From the NCBI RefSeq assembly GCF_000236925.1, contig NC_016941.1, forward strand, positions 2,108,001 to 2,172,000: a stretch of DNA of 64,000 bases, written 5' to 3'. The position numbers and the translations under genes were made by a program. Positions 41,704 to 50,323 of the stretch are shown one piece after another. Below the pieces are notes generated by a model that saw only the letters and a program-made list of their open reading frames with translations, was not told where the DNA came from and did no database searches. The DNA is from Staphylococcus argenteus. Its GTDB lineage: Bacteria > Bacillota > Bacilli > Staphylococcales > Staphylococcaceae. Numbering within the stretch: the first letter of the stretch is position 1; the number at the start of each line of letters is the position of its first letter.

Positions 41704-43155
41704 TTATTTTGTTTTTTTTATTTCAATTACTAAATTTACTATTTTTTGAACAAATTCATCAATACTTTGTTTATTTGAAAAATCACATTTGTATTCATTT
41801 ATTTCGTTATACATTTTTAATATTTTCTCTTTAAATTGTTTATTTATCTCTTCGTTATATTGTTCTGAAAGATTCTTTGTTTTATAACCTGTCACATTTA
41901 TAGGGAGTCTAACCAATTCTTGTCTTTTTGCTATTTTATATTCTTCTTCTAATCCATCAGCTAAAACAATTTTTCCATCCTTTTCTTTATTTCCAAATAA
42001 AAATAATGCCATTCCACACTCAGAAATCATTTCCAAGCGATTTTTTTTCCATACTTCTTTTAAGTCTAAATCCCCACTTGAATCTTGAGAAAATGGCAAT
42101 ATACTTAAATGATTCTGTAGTTTAGACTTCTTATTACTATTAATATAATCAGCTACTCCATTAATAACATATGATCCTACTCCTAATCCAAAACCTGTAA
42201 CTAATTTAAAATCATTTTCAACTAATTTTTTACTTAGTTGATGTAAAAAATATTTCCCTGTTTCTGAATTAAAAGGTAAATATTCTGTAGCACTTCCAGA
42301 GATAAAAATTGTTTTTCTTCTATATCTTTTATAAATACTTTCTAATATTTCTGTGATTTCACTATAATTTTTAACTAATAAAGTTTCTATTGAAAATCGG
42401 CTTAAATCTTCTATATGAAGTTGTTGTTTTATCTTTGCATACATAAATTCTTCTGTATTATCATATTCCTTTTCTTCTACTTCTTTTAAAATACAATAAT
42501 GTGGTCTAGTATTGTCTTCTAACACTAATCTTATTCTCGATAAGATATAACTAATATTTGGATCTGTAAAGCTAAAACCTATGAATAGAAAAGTTTTTGA
42601 AAGTAAATCTCCTTCCAATATTTCACGAAACTTTGGATGAGTTAGATTATATTTTTCATAATCATCTCTAGTTAAAATAATCTTGTCTATACTGTCTATA
42701 TCCCCATGCATTTTATAAACTGTAGCATCCTTATCGGCTACTGAAACAGTTAATTGATTTTGATTTCTTTTCACATCTACAATTCTGCCCTCAGAATCAA
42801 GAGCTTTTTCAATCATACAATCATAATTAGTTGTCCAATATGTATCAATGGGAAGTTTTGCTAAAAGCATATGATTTTTTGTTAATTCTGCTCTTCTTGA
42901 AAATTGCTCCATTATTACTGTATTTAGATTTCCACGACTTCTTTTCTTATTAATATAATGTTGTGCTAATCCTACAAGATCATGTTCTTCTTTATCTATA
43001 TTTAATTCTAATTCTTCTGCTGCTTCATTAAGCAATGTCTTCCAATTAACATAACCTGCTCCACAAGATAATCCTGCTCCAGCAAATATAGCCGCTGTAT
43101 TACTTTCTAAAGCTTTTACATATTTTTCAATGAATTTTTTCTTATCTATAGTCAT
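41704..43155 (-). CDS. thsA: Thoeris effector ThsA (SIR2-SLOG NADase)
   Basis: 483 residues from ATG 43155 (MTIDKKKFIEKYVKAL) after GGAGATGG. N-terminal SIR2 domain: FAGAGLSCGAGYVNW, catalytic Asn110 in YWTTNYDCMIEKAL and His150 in VYKMHGD, then TFLFIGFSFTDPNISYILSR. C-terminal SLOG domain from about residue 280: KTIFISGSATEY, LVTGFGLGVGSYVINGVADY, ECGMALFLFGNKEKDGK. Domain order and motifs match B. cereus ThsA throughout. On binding the signal made by the TIR proteins, ThsA degrades NAD+ and stops the infected cell. A TATAAT (43180-43185, minus) just upstream may be its promoter; a terminator separates it from the hsd scar. Confidence 0.92.
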   Translation of the reverse strand: MTIDKKKFIEKYVKALESNTAAIFAGAGLSCGAGYVNWKTLLNEAAEELELNIDKEEHDLVGLAQHYINKKRSRGNLNTVIMEQFSRRAELTKNHMLLAKLPIDTYWTTNYDCMIEKALDSEGRIVDVKRNQNQLTVSVADKDATVYKMHGDIDSIDKIILTRDDYEKYNLTHPKFREILEGDLLSKTFLFIGFSFTDPNISYILSRIRLVLEDNTRPHYCILKEVEEKEYDNTEEFMYAKIKQQLHIEDLSRFSIETLLVKNYSEITEILESIYKRYRRKTIFISGSATEYLPFNSETGKYFLHQLSKKLVENDFKLVTGFGLGVGSYVINGVADYINSNKKSKLQNHLSILPFSQDSSGDLDLKEVWKKNRLEMISECGMALFLFGNKEKDGKIVLADGLEEEYKIAKRQELVRLPINVTGYKTKNLSEQYNEEINKQFKEKILKMYNEINEYKCDFSNKQSIDEFVQKIVNLVIEIKKTK

Positions 43156-43187
43156 TTTGCCATCTCCATTCATAAAAAAATTATATA

Positions 43188-43222
43188 AAAGCACAATAAA
43201 GAGAATCTCTAAATTGTGCTTT
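43188..43222 (-). terminator. Terminator between the hsdR remnant and thsA
   Basis: AAAGCACAA / TTGTGCTTT with inner AGAG/CTCT, followed on the minus strand by TATATAATTTTTTT; 11 bases after the hsdR stop. Confidence 0.7.
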
Positions 43223-43233
43223 AAATCTAGTTC

Positions 43234-43571
43234 TTATAATTCCATCGCCAGCTGCTCTGACATCAGCTCTGCTTGTTCAATGACGGTTTCTACTGCTTGT
43301 TTACTGATTTCTGGTGGATATCCGTACTTTTTCAATAGGCGTCTTACGATAACTCGCATTTTTGCACGTGCTGATTCGCATAAGTTCCAATCAATACTCA
43401 TATTTTCTTTAATAGACTGAGTTAGTTCGTGAGCAATGATTTTTGATGTATCATCACCTAGAACTTGCTCAGCTGTATCATGTGAAGCTAAGGCATCGTA
43501 GAAGGCGATTTCTTCCATGACCATGCCATTTTCCATAACTTTTCTTTAAAACCTAAATTTGCTGTTGTCAC
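43234..43571 (-). pseudogene. Deletion scar of a type I restriction-modification operon (hsdM start joined to hsdR end)
   Basis: On the minus strand an AGGAGGAAACAAC site and GTG (43571) open VTTANLGFKEKLWK, the typical start of an HsdM methylase. After about 14 codons the sequence changes frame into MENGMVMEEIAFYDALASHD and runs to MSEQLAMEL, the C-terminal ~100 residues of HsdR (DUF3387 region, with RAKMRVIVRRLLKKYGYPP). So hsdM-hsdS-hsdR was reduced to both outer ends by one internal deletion. No function is expected. Confidence 0.8.
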
Positions 43572-43648
43572 GTTGTTTCCTCCTGTAAGTTATATCTTAT
43601 TTGTTTATTATACCAGTTAATTTGAACTATCAACCTCTAAATTACAAT

Positions 43649-45175
43649 TTATAACATTTTATGAATCAATAGTTTCGCCCTATGTGCATATTCCTTTTTA
43701 CTATGCTTTGCTTTTTGTATGATTACATTACTTCTCTCTAAAATTTCAAGCGATTCTTTCACCCATGTCCCACTACTATTAACTAAATTCAACAGCAAGC
43801 TATCAATCAATGGATTCCAATTAACCAATCCCGTCGAAGATAAAATCAACATGGAAAGTGCACAATTTTCTCTTTCTACTTCTAAAATTTTAAACTCATT
43901 GCCGTTAAATAGACTAACTGTCGCTAGTGCATACTGACGAGGTGTTACACCATCATCTAAATAGCTAAATACTCTTTTCCCATCTCCTATTGGCAATGAA
44001 CTCATCTGTATAATAATTAATTGTACTTCTTTATAATCCTCTAGTTCTTGCAATACATGTACAAACTCACCTAATTCGCCCTCTGCCTGAACTTTCTGTA
44101 AAGCTTTATTTTCAATCCCTCTCGCTAAACGATAACCACCTGTATCTGATGCTGAACGAATTCCTGTATCTTTAAATGTATATCTTTTCGTACTTTCATC
44201 TTCACATGTTCTTTGTTTTATTGATTTACCTTGAATTTTCACTATACTTGGTGATTCGGCATACTCATGAACTTGTTTATTCATTTCAGATAATTCAAAA
44301 TCCTCTGTTGCACCTTCTACCGTTTCATCTATTATCTTTTCCTTTTCTTCAGTAGATAATTTTAATTCATGCATCGTATATTTCTTAGGTTCGTTAGATT
44401 TTTCATATTTTGATAATTCGGGATGTGAAAATGATATAACGTCAAATAATATTTCCTTCTTCTACACTTCATTTACTCTTAAAATTATCCCTCCGGTTTT
44501 TACAACTGCTTTAATTGAAATAGGTTGTTTAAATAACCACTCAAACTTCAATTAACCCTTATTTAAAAATGTATATGCAATATTTTCAAACGTTTTTCTT
44601 AGATCCTGATTACCTAATAGCCAGACTAGCTGATATAAAAAGCCTTTTTTCGTGTATTTCAGATTGTATTGAGAAGAAAAGCTCAACTGAATTTGTCCTT
44701 CTGTATAGTTTTCAATAAAATACTGTGGAAAAGAGTTCATTTCAAATAAGCGATATAATAAAAAGCGATTGGGCGCAAAGATACTACGAACTACTTCAAT
44801 TAGCGGCAATGTATACGATTTATTATTAAACTTCACTATAAAACTACGTGACATATCCTAATCATTCGTTCCTTGTACAGTCCATTCTCTCTCTGTATAA
44901 CGTACTAATTGCGGGAAAATCGTCAAATCAACTTCTTCTAAATTGTCAGGTGGCAAACTATGACGTAAATCACCATCTATATACATATGTTGAATAGCTA
45001 ATACAGGTAACATGCCCCAATCTATTAAGATTTTTTCAGTTCTCCCTTTGGCTCTAAAATATGCATAAATCATGATTTTCTTCTCATGCCTAAATGGAGA
45101 ACTAATCCAAGTTAATTGAGCTTGTTCTCCTTTAGCAAATGGCCAGTTTTTCAATTTATATACTTTGTTGTTCAT
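43649..45175 (-). pseudogene. tnsE: tnsE, one continuous frame with three in-frame stop codons
   Basis: From ATG 45175 (MNNKVYKLKNWPFAKGE) to the stop at 43649 the frame is never shifted: 509 codons, near the 538 of Tn7 TnsE. Stops interrupt it at 44858-44860 (TAG), 44552-44554 (TAA) and 44462-44464 (TAG). Identity comes from the middle block SYTLPLIEVVRSIF...YQLVWLLGNQDLRKTFENIAY, parallel to YHIPQLELARSLF...VQLLVWLFSDQDVMDSYESIF of Tn7 TnsE, and from the C-terminal block FVHVLQELEDY...VSLFNGNEFKILEVERENCALSM. TnsE directs Tn7 to replicating and plasmid DNA. Non-functional unless the stops are read through. Confidence 0.8.
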
Positions 45176-46992
45176 CTCTTTTCACACCCTGGCTTTTTTG
45201 AATGTATTTAGATAATTCCTTTTTTATTTCATGAAAGTGATGCGACTTTATCGCTGCTATCCGTTGTACTTTCCAAAGCTTTATCACTTCATTTTCTTCT
45301 AGCATCTGGTCAATCACCTTACAACAACGTCTAATTTGAAATGCTTTAACGGTTTTGTTATTTCGTTCAATAAAGTTGTCGTACTTGGCAACTTAGCTGA
45401 ATAACCTTCTATATTTGCTGTAATACCTAATCGCTTCCAAATTAAAGAATTTGTTTTTCGAACAGGCTTCTCAACAGTTAATAATTCCTGATGTAACGCC
45501 TTTATACGTTGAACATATTCTCGGTCTCACGCATTCCAATCCACAAGTCTATTCGGTTCTGTATACTTTCGCTGGATTGGTAAGTTAGCCATTAGCCACT
45601 CTTTATCATATCTATACAAATACATATACTGTTTACATAGTTGATTCCTTATTTCAGTTCGAGTTAATTGCGGTTGAGTAAATATTATTTCGGACAAATC
45701 ATTACGATAGGTTTCTAATCTATCTGGTTTAATTGCCTTAGCCTCTTTTAGAGTTGGTTCTTCTGCATATTTCTTAACAGTTTTAGAATCTACCCCTAGC
45801 TCTTTTGCAATAGCTCGAATACTCATTCCTGTATTCAACAATTTTTTTAGTTGTTTACGCCATACATGACCAAAAGCTTTTATTCTACCAATTCTATATT
45901 GATCTTCCACATTATTATCTGGCCCTTTACGCGCATACACAAAGCCACAAGAACAACAAAATGTACCGATTGGAGCTTTTGTTTTAAAATCCCTTGTAAC
46001 TTTTACAGATGGTATAACTAACTTTTTGTAATGTTTCGCAGCTCTATTCAAACACGGGTAAGGACCTTTCCAAATGGACCGTTATCTACTATCAAATCTC
46101 CTACATCTTGCTTCAGATATAACAACATTAATAAATGGCGTAATGGGTTCACATGCCTCGTTGAATTACGAGTTAATACTTTTACCCAATTATATTCATT
46201 TTCTTCATTAAAATTGCTCTCATAGTACGTTAAAAACTCTTCTGATAAGTCGATTTTTATCATTTGATATAAATCTTGTTGTCTCACCCGATTGGCGGCT
46301 GTAATTAAATTTTTCTTTCTAATTAACGCCTTATACATCGAATCTATTTCTACTTTGGTTAATGAATGTAACGGTATTTTTAATAGTTTATATGTTTGCT
46401 TTGCTAATTGAATGGCTATTTCTTCATATGGCGCCACTTCGTATAAATCTGATAGATTCATGTAGCGTAATTCAAAACGAATGTATTCGATGCGACTATC
46501 GCCTGTTACCGGATACTCCCTCAACGGAATTTCATGGTGTGCACAATAACTTATTCCTTGTAATTGATGTTCTCTGTGAATATACGGCTCTCTATACTTA
46601 TCTGAATCAGATTTAGCACACATAGCACAGTAATATAGCCCATCTTTACGACAAATGTCTCCAGCTACAATACCAAGCCTTGTATATAAAGCCTGTCCAT
46701 TATTTTTGACATCTTCTAAAATCTCCATCTGTCGTTGTTTAGATAAAAATGAAGCATAGTAAGGATAAATCGTATGGTTAGCTAATAAATACTCTACCGA
46801 ATATTGAGGTACTAATTTCTCTACTAAATTAGTAAGATGGCTACCAATCTCCACACTCGGTATCGCAGAACGACTATCAAATAACTCTTCTAATGTATCT
46901 TTACAATCAAGATTCCCACTATAAAAATGGTAACGTGCAATTGCTGAATACAATAATTCATTTGGATATGGATTCGTGAAGAAAGGTAGCAT
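45156..46992 (-). pseudogene. tnsD: tnsD (attTn7 targeting protein, TniQ family), two frameshifts and a stop
   Basis: ATG 46992 follows GGAGG and reads MLPFFTNPYPNELLYSAIARY, the TniQ/TnsD start (compare FPVPYSNELIYSTIAR in Tn7). Zinc-finger residues lie in YYCAMCAKSD and GISYCAHHEIPL. A one-base loss near 46065 shifts FGK-GPYPCLNRAAKHY; a TGA at 45527-45529 replaces the Arg codon in VDWNA-DREYV (Tn7 has VDWNQRDR); a further shift near 45350 comes before KAFQIRRCCKVIDQMLEEN. Reconstructed length is about 610 residues. TnsD binds the glmS 3' end, which explains the location of the element. Confidence 0.85.
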
Positions 46993-47136
46993 TTAATTAC
47001 CTCCTATATTCAATAAAAATTTCTAATTAAACTGAAACTCTTCTTTACTGTTCTTAGTAATATCAGTACTTGTTGCTTTACTAGAAAGATACTTTACATA
47101 AACAAGAAGTTTGTCGATAAAATAAATAGTTTCTTC

Positions 47137-47879
47137 CTAACTAATTAAACTGATATCAAAGTTGTTCCCATGCCTAATATCTTTATATTTATTATGAAAC
47201 ATGTTCCACATAGTAATGCCCTCTTTAATAATAAAACCTTGTCCCCATGTCTCTTCATCATCTCTCATAGCTTTATCAGCTGCTGAAATATCCGTCGTTC
47301 CTGTCAAATAAGTCATTAAAGCTTCCATAGCCGATAAACAATCACGTATAGCATCTTTTCTAGCTCTAAGTTCATTCACTCTATTCAGTTGTTCCCGTGC
47401 TTGTTTAATATGTTCTGCTGTTTGTTTACAAAGCTCTGAAGTAGTAATTATCAATTCATCAAAATTCACTACCTCACCAACATTAGTATTAATACATAAC
47501 CAGTTATATTTAGATTCATTTGTTAATTTGTAACCAAAATTATAATCTTCGAAAACATTATCATTCTTCGCCAATTCACTCGTGGCATCCATAAATTTAT
47601 GGAATTTACCTATTTTAAAATCTACAACTTGCTCTTCAAAATCTCTAATAATAAAATCATATCCTTGATTTTTTTATTATTAGTGTAAATCGATACTACA
47701 TCGCAAGCATTTTTAATAGTTTCATCTAAATTTAAATACCTGTTTTGCTGTTTTTGCTGAATATATACCCTTGGTAGTCTTTGAGCAATTTCTCTAAGTA
47801 ATTCCTCTGTTACAACATTCATTAAATACTCTTCATTTTTATAATTTAAATAATCAGGAAATTGTTTTTTAAATTCCAT
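47137..47879 (-). pseudogene. Unknown gene between tnsC and tnsD, frameshifted
   Basis: ATG 47879 after GAGGAG opens MEFKKQFPDYLNYKNEEYLM to about codon 70; a length change in a 7-base A run (plus-strand 47669-47675) moves the frame to NQGYDFIIRDFEEQVVDF and on through MDATSELAKNDNVFED to the stop at 47137. The joined product is about 247 residues, with a coiled helix around TAEHIKQAREQLNRVNELRARK and an end KYKDIRHGNNFDIS. The RHGN-type ending recalls C-terminal domains of some abortive-infection proteins, but this is weak. I do not recognise the family; it is not a known tns gene. Confidence 0.6.
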
Positions 47880-47894
47880 CAAAAATTCTACTCC

Positions 47895-49494
47895 TCATTC
47901 CAAAGTTACGAAAAATTCTACCATTGGATTTTTTATATAATTTTCTTCTTTAAGTCCTTCATACACATGTTTCTTCTGGTTCAACGCTTTCTCCCTAGCA
48001 TCTAATAGTGGTAATACTTTACCCGAAGGTACTACCTTCACTTTTTTCTCCTTAAGCTTCTTATTCAACTCAATTAAATTAGGAATAAGTTGTGTTTTCA
48101 GTAGGTTATAATCCGTTTCTATCGATGAATTTTCTACTAATTTTTTTGTAGTTTCTTTAATGTGACTTGGAGTTAAAGCATCAAAAATACCGAATGCTGC
48201 AACTTCTTCACTCAAACCTTCAATCAACTCTAGGCGCTTATATGTTAAAGTACTTTTTCGCTCTTTCATGGCCTCTTTAATTCGACCTTCATACTCAGTA
48301 TTTTGCTTATGACTATGCATTAATTCATCTAAATTAATCATAATTTCTTCATACTTATACATTGCTCTAAAATCATTTTTTCGAATAGCATTTAACATTT
48401 GCTGAATGATTTTCATATCTTCTTTTGCCGTTTTCTTTAAAACTCTTATCATCAATTTTTCATCTTCGTTCGATTCATCATATAGTGCTCTTTCTTGAGC
48501 CAATATAAATAGATTAACAGCGACTGAAGTAATCCCCTGCCATTCATTATAGAAAGCCTTTTTAACGTCCTGTGTAAGCTCTGAGTAAGTTTTAAGACAT
48601 TGTAATTCCCATAATGTTTCTAAAAAGAACTCCCATTCTTCACTATCCTCATTCATGCGATTCCAAATAATCGAACCTTCACTGGCTGCACGACGAGCCT
48701 GACGGAAGTTTCCTTTAAATAATTGTTGAGCCTTAGATGTACCGATCAAAACTGTTGGAACACCAACCGTATTAGACAAGGTTACAAAGAAATTAAGCAT
48801 CTCTTCTTTGTCGTTTTTTTCATGTAATAAATGTTGAATCTCATCAATTACAAGTACGCCAACACCATACATACTAGCTAATGAAGTCATATGTAACAAC
48901 ATGGTTGATGTTACACGGTTTAAGTAGCCAAATTTCTCTAAATAACGCGTTCCTAATAATTTCATCGATCGCTTTAAAGAAGCTTTTACATAGTGTGGAA
49001 AGGCAGCCGTCATACGGACAATCAATTTTCAGTCAGACAATTTGTGTACGATTAAATGATTGTTCTTCATACTTCTCATGCTTAATTACTTGTGGATACA
49101 TTAACAATAAGCGTTCAATTGCTGTTGTTTTTCCGATACCTGAAATGCCGATAATAGATAAGCTATCTGCTGTCGAACGAATGTAATTTAAGCGTTCAAC
49201 TATATATTTATGGGCATCTTCTTCATCTTCTCGTAATTGGTGTAAAACTCGAATACGTTCCAAAAATATTTTATCTAAAGGGTTTCTGGCTAAGTAACCT
49301 CTACGAATCAACGTAGATAATCGACGTTCTACTTCGAAATGAATAGGTAATGGCTGAATAAAATTTTTTATACGTTTAAGCACATGATAGCGAATGTTTG
49401 TCGCACTCTGCTTATCTCGATTTGTTATTCGTGGTGCCACCATAAATCGATCCATCACATCATCTTCAATCAAAATAGGTGGGAGCGCCTCAAT
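47895..49494 (-). pseudogene. tnsC: tnsC (AAA+ transposition regulator), start lost, nonsense and frameshift
   Basis: The surviving frame begins IEALPPILIEDDVMDRFMV (Tn7 TnsC has FIEALPP near residue 25), so about the first 25 residues are missing at the junction with the IS remnant. Walker A GISGIGKTTAIERLLLMYPQVI is intact. A TGA at 49033-49035 breaks RTQIV-LKIDCPYDG; a shift near 48960 separates FFKAIDEI from LGTRYLEKFG. Then Walker B VLVIDEIQHLLHE, NFFVTLSNTVGVPTVLIGTSKA and the C-terminal region run intact to 47895. TnsC is the ATP switch linking target choice to TnsAB. Confidence 0.88.
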
Positions 49495-50178
49495 GCATGA
49501 AGGCTATATGACATTGATTAAAGAGATGTTTCCGAACGCTAAAATAGTTATCGATCGATTCCATATTGTTCAATTATTAAATCGTGCTTTAAATGGTATT
49601 CGAGTCGCTGTTATGAATGAATTAAGAACGACGAATCAACCTTTATATAATAAGTTTAAAAGATATGCGAAATTACTATTAAAACCTGGAGAAGATTTAG
49701 AGGCATTTGAATATCGTAATGTAGCTTTATTTAAGGAATGGAAGACACAAAAGGGTATCGTCAAGTATTTATTAGATCAAGATGACTCACTAAATGAGTC
49801 CTATAAATATATTAATCAACTACGATTCAAACTTAAACATAATGATTATGAAGGCTTTATTCACGAATTAAAACATACGCCATTATCTCAAGCGCATTCA
49901 GTTGTCCAACGAGCAATTAAGACACTTAACAAACATGCATACTTTATAAAAAATACATTTGGTTATTACAATTTATCAAATGGTCCTTTAGAAGGTATAA
50001 ATAACAAAATAAAATTAATTAAACGTACACCTTTTGGTTATGGAAGTTACAATCATTTGCGCAATCGAATATTATTATGTTCAAAACTTTACGCTCCAAA
50101 AAGTAAAAAGGAAGTTAAGCAATGTTTAGTTGCCTAACTTCCGATATTGAACTCATCAGTCCAATTTGACATAGAGCC
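49493..50178 (+). mobile_element. ISL3-family insertion sequence remnant (IS1181-like), 3' part
   Basis: A plus-strand frame encodes the C-terminal ~215 residues of an ISL3-type DDE transposase, MHEGYMTLIKEMFPNAKIVI then IDRFHIVQLLNRALNG, ending at 50137; the last Glu motif is SNGPLEGINNKIKLIKR. The right inverted repeat, read inward, is GGCTCTATGTCAAATTGGAC, ending at 50178. The 5' half and the left repeat are absent. The missing part of the IS and tnsA, tnsB and the tnsC start meet at the same junction (about 49493), so one deletion starting in the IS explains all losses. Confidence 0.85.
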
Positions 50179-50197
50179 TTCTTTTCGACATAAAAAC

Positions 50198-50228
50198 ACC
50201 CCTTTAGATTACTATAATCTAAAGGGGT
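50198..50228 (-). terminator. Hairpin inside the transposon right end, now terminating glmS
   Basis: Perfect 14-bp stem ACCCCTTTAGATTA / TAATCTAAAGGGGT, 3-base loop, followed on the minus strand by TTTTTATG. It lies about 95 bases after the glmS stop and is similar to the displaced hairpin at 39798-39838. Confidence 0.8.
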
Positions 50229-50230
50229 AA

Positions 50231-50290
50231 AACGGTATAACTTTATTTAAAACGGTACATCTTTTTTATAAACGGTACGACTTTATTTCA
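50231..50290. repeat. Three 20-bp direct repeats at the transposon right end, putative TnsB sites
   Basis: AACGGTA recurs at 50231, 50251 and 50271, exactly 20 bases apart, each followed by a CTTTATTT-like block. Tn7 right ends carry closely packed ~22-bp TnsB-binding sites in this position, with the terminal repeat contained in the outermost one. Confidence 0.75.
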
Positions 50291-50298
50291 AACCTAAA
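50281..50298 (-). repeat. Right terminal inverted repeat of the Tn7-like element
   Basis: On the minus strand TTTAGGTTTGAAATAAAG; three differences from the left end, two of them in the outer TGTGGG, which may itself lower activity. Confidence 0.8.
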
Positions 50299-50303
50299 AC
50301 ATG
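50299..50303. repeat. Target-site duplication, right copy (ACATG)
   Basis: ACATG, identical to 39852-39856; 20 bases lie between it and the last base of the glmS stop codon, as expected for attTn7. Confidence 0.8.
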
Positions 50304-50323
50304 CACTGATAAAATATACGTAA

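Larger units (their letters stand above)
39857..50298. mobile_element. Degraded Tn7-like transposon at attTn7 (downstream of glmS), about 10.4 kb
   Basis: Ends: left TGTGGGTTTGGAATAAAG (39857-39874), right (read inward on the minus strand) TTTAGGTTTGAAATAAAG (50298-50281), 15 of 18 identical, flanked by ACATG. The left end also resembles the Tn7 end, which begins TGTGGG. Right end lies 25 bases from the glmS stop, the Tn7 distance, and is the end nearest the tns genes, again as in Tn7. Content from right to left: putative TnsB sites, hairpin, ISL3 remnant replacing tnsA and tnsB, broken tnsC, a broken unknown gene, broken tnsD, broken tnsE, an hsd deletion scar, then intact-looking Thoeris genes. 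All genes except the IS lie on the minus strand. Confidence 0.9.

Noticed and set aside
43130..43420. Plus-strand frame opposite the thsA start and hsdR remnant
   Set aside because: It overlaps thsA, a terminator and the hsdR fragment on the other strand; no independent support.
44552..45175. Two small separate proteins of 105 and 100 residues
   Set aside because: They are in the same frame, separated by a single TAG, and together with 43649-44374 they rebuild a TnsE-like protein, so they are fragments rather than genes.
49394..49492. N-terminal extension of the ISL3 transposase frame
   Set aside because: These codons are the antisense of tnsC; the transposase part begins only at about 49493.
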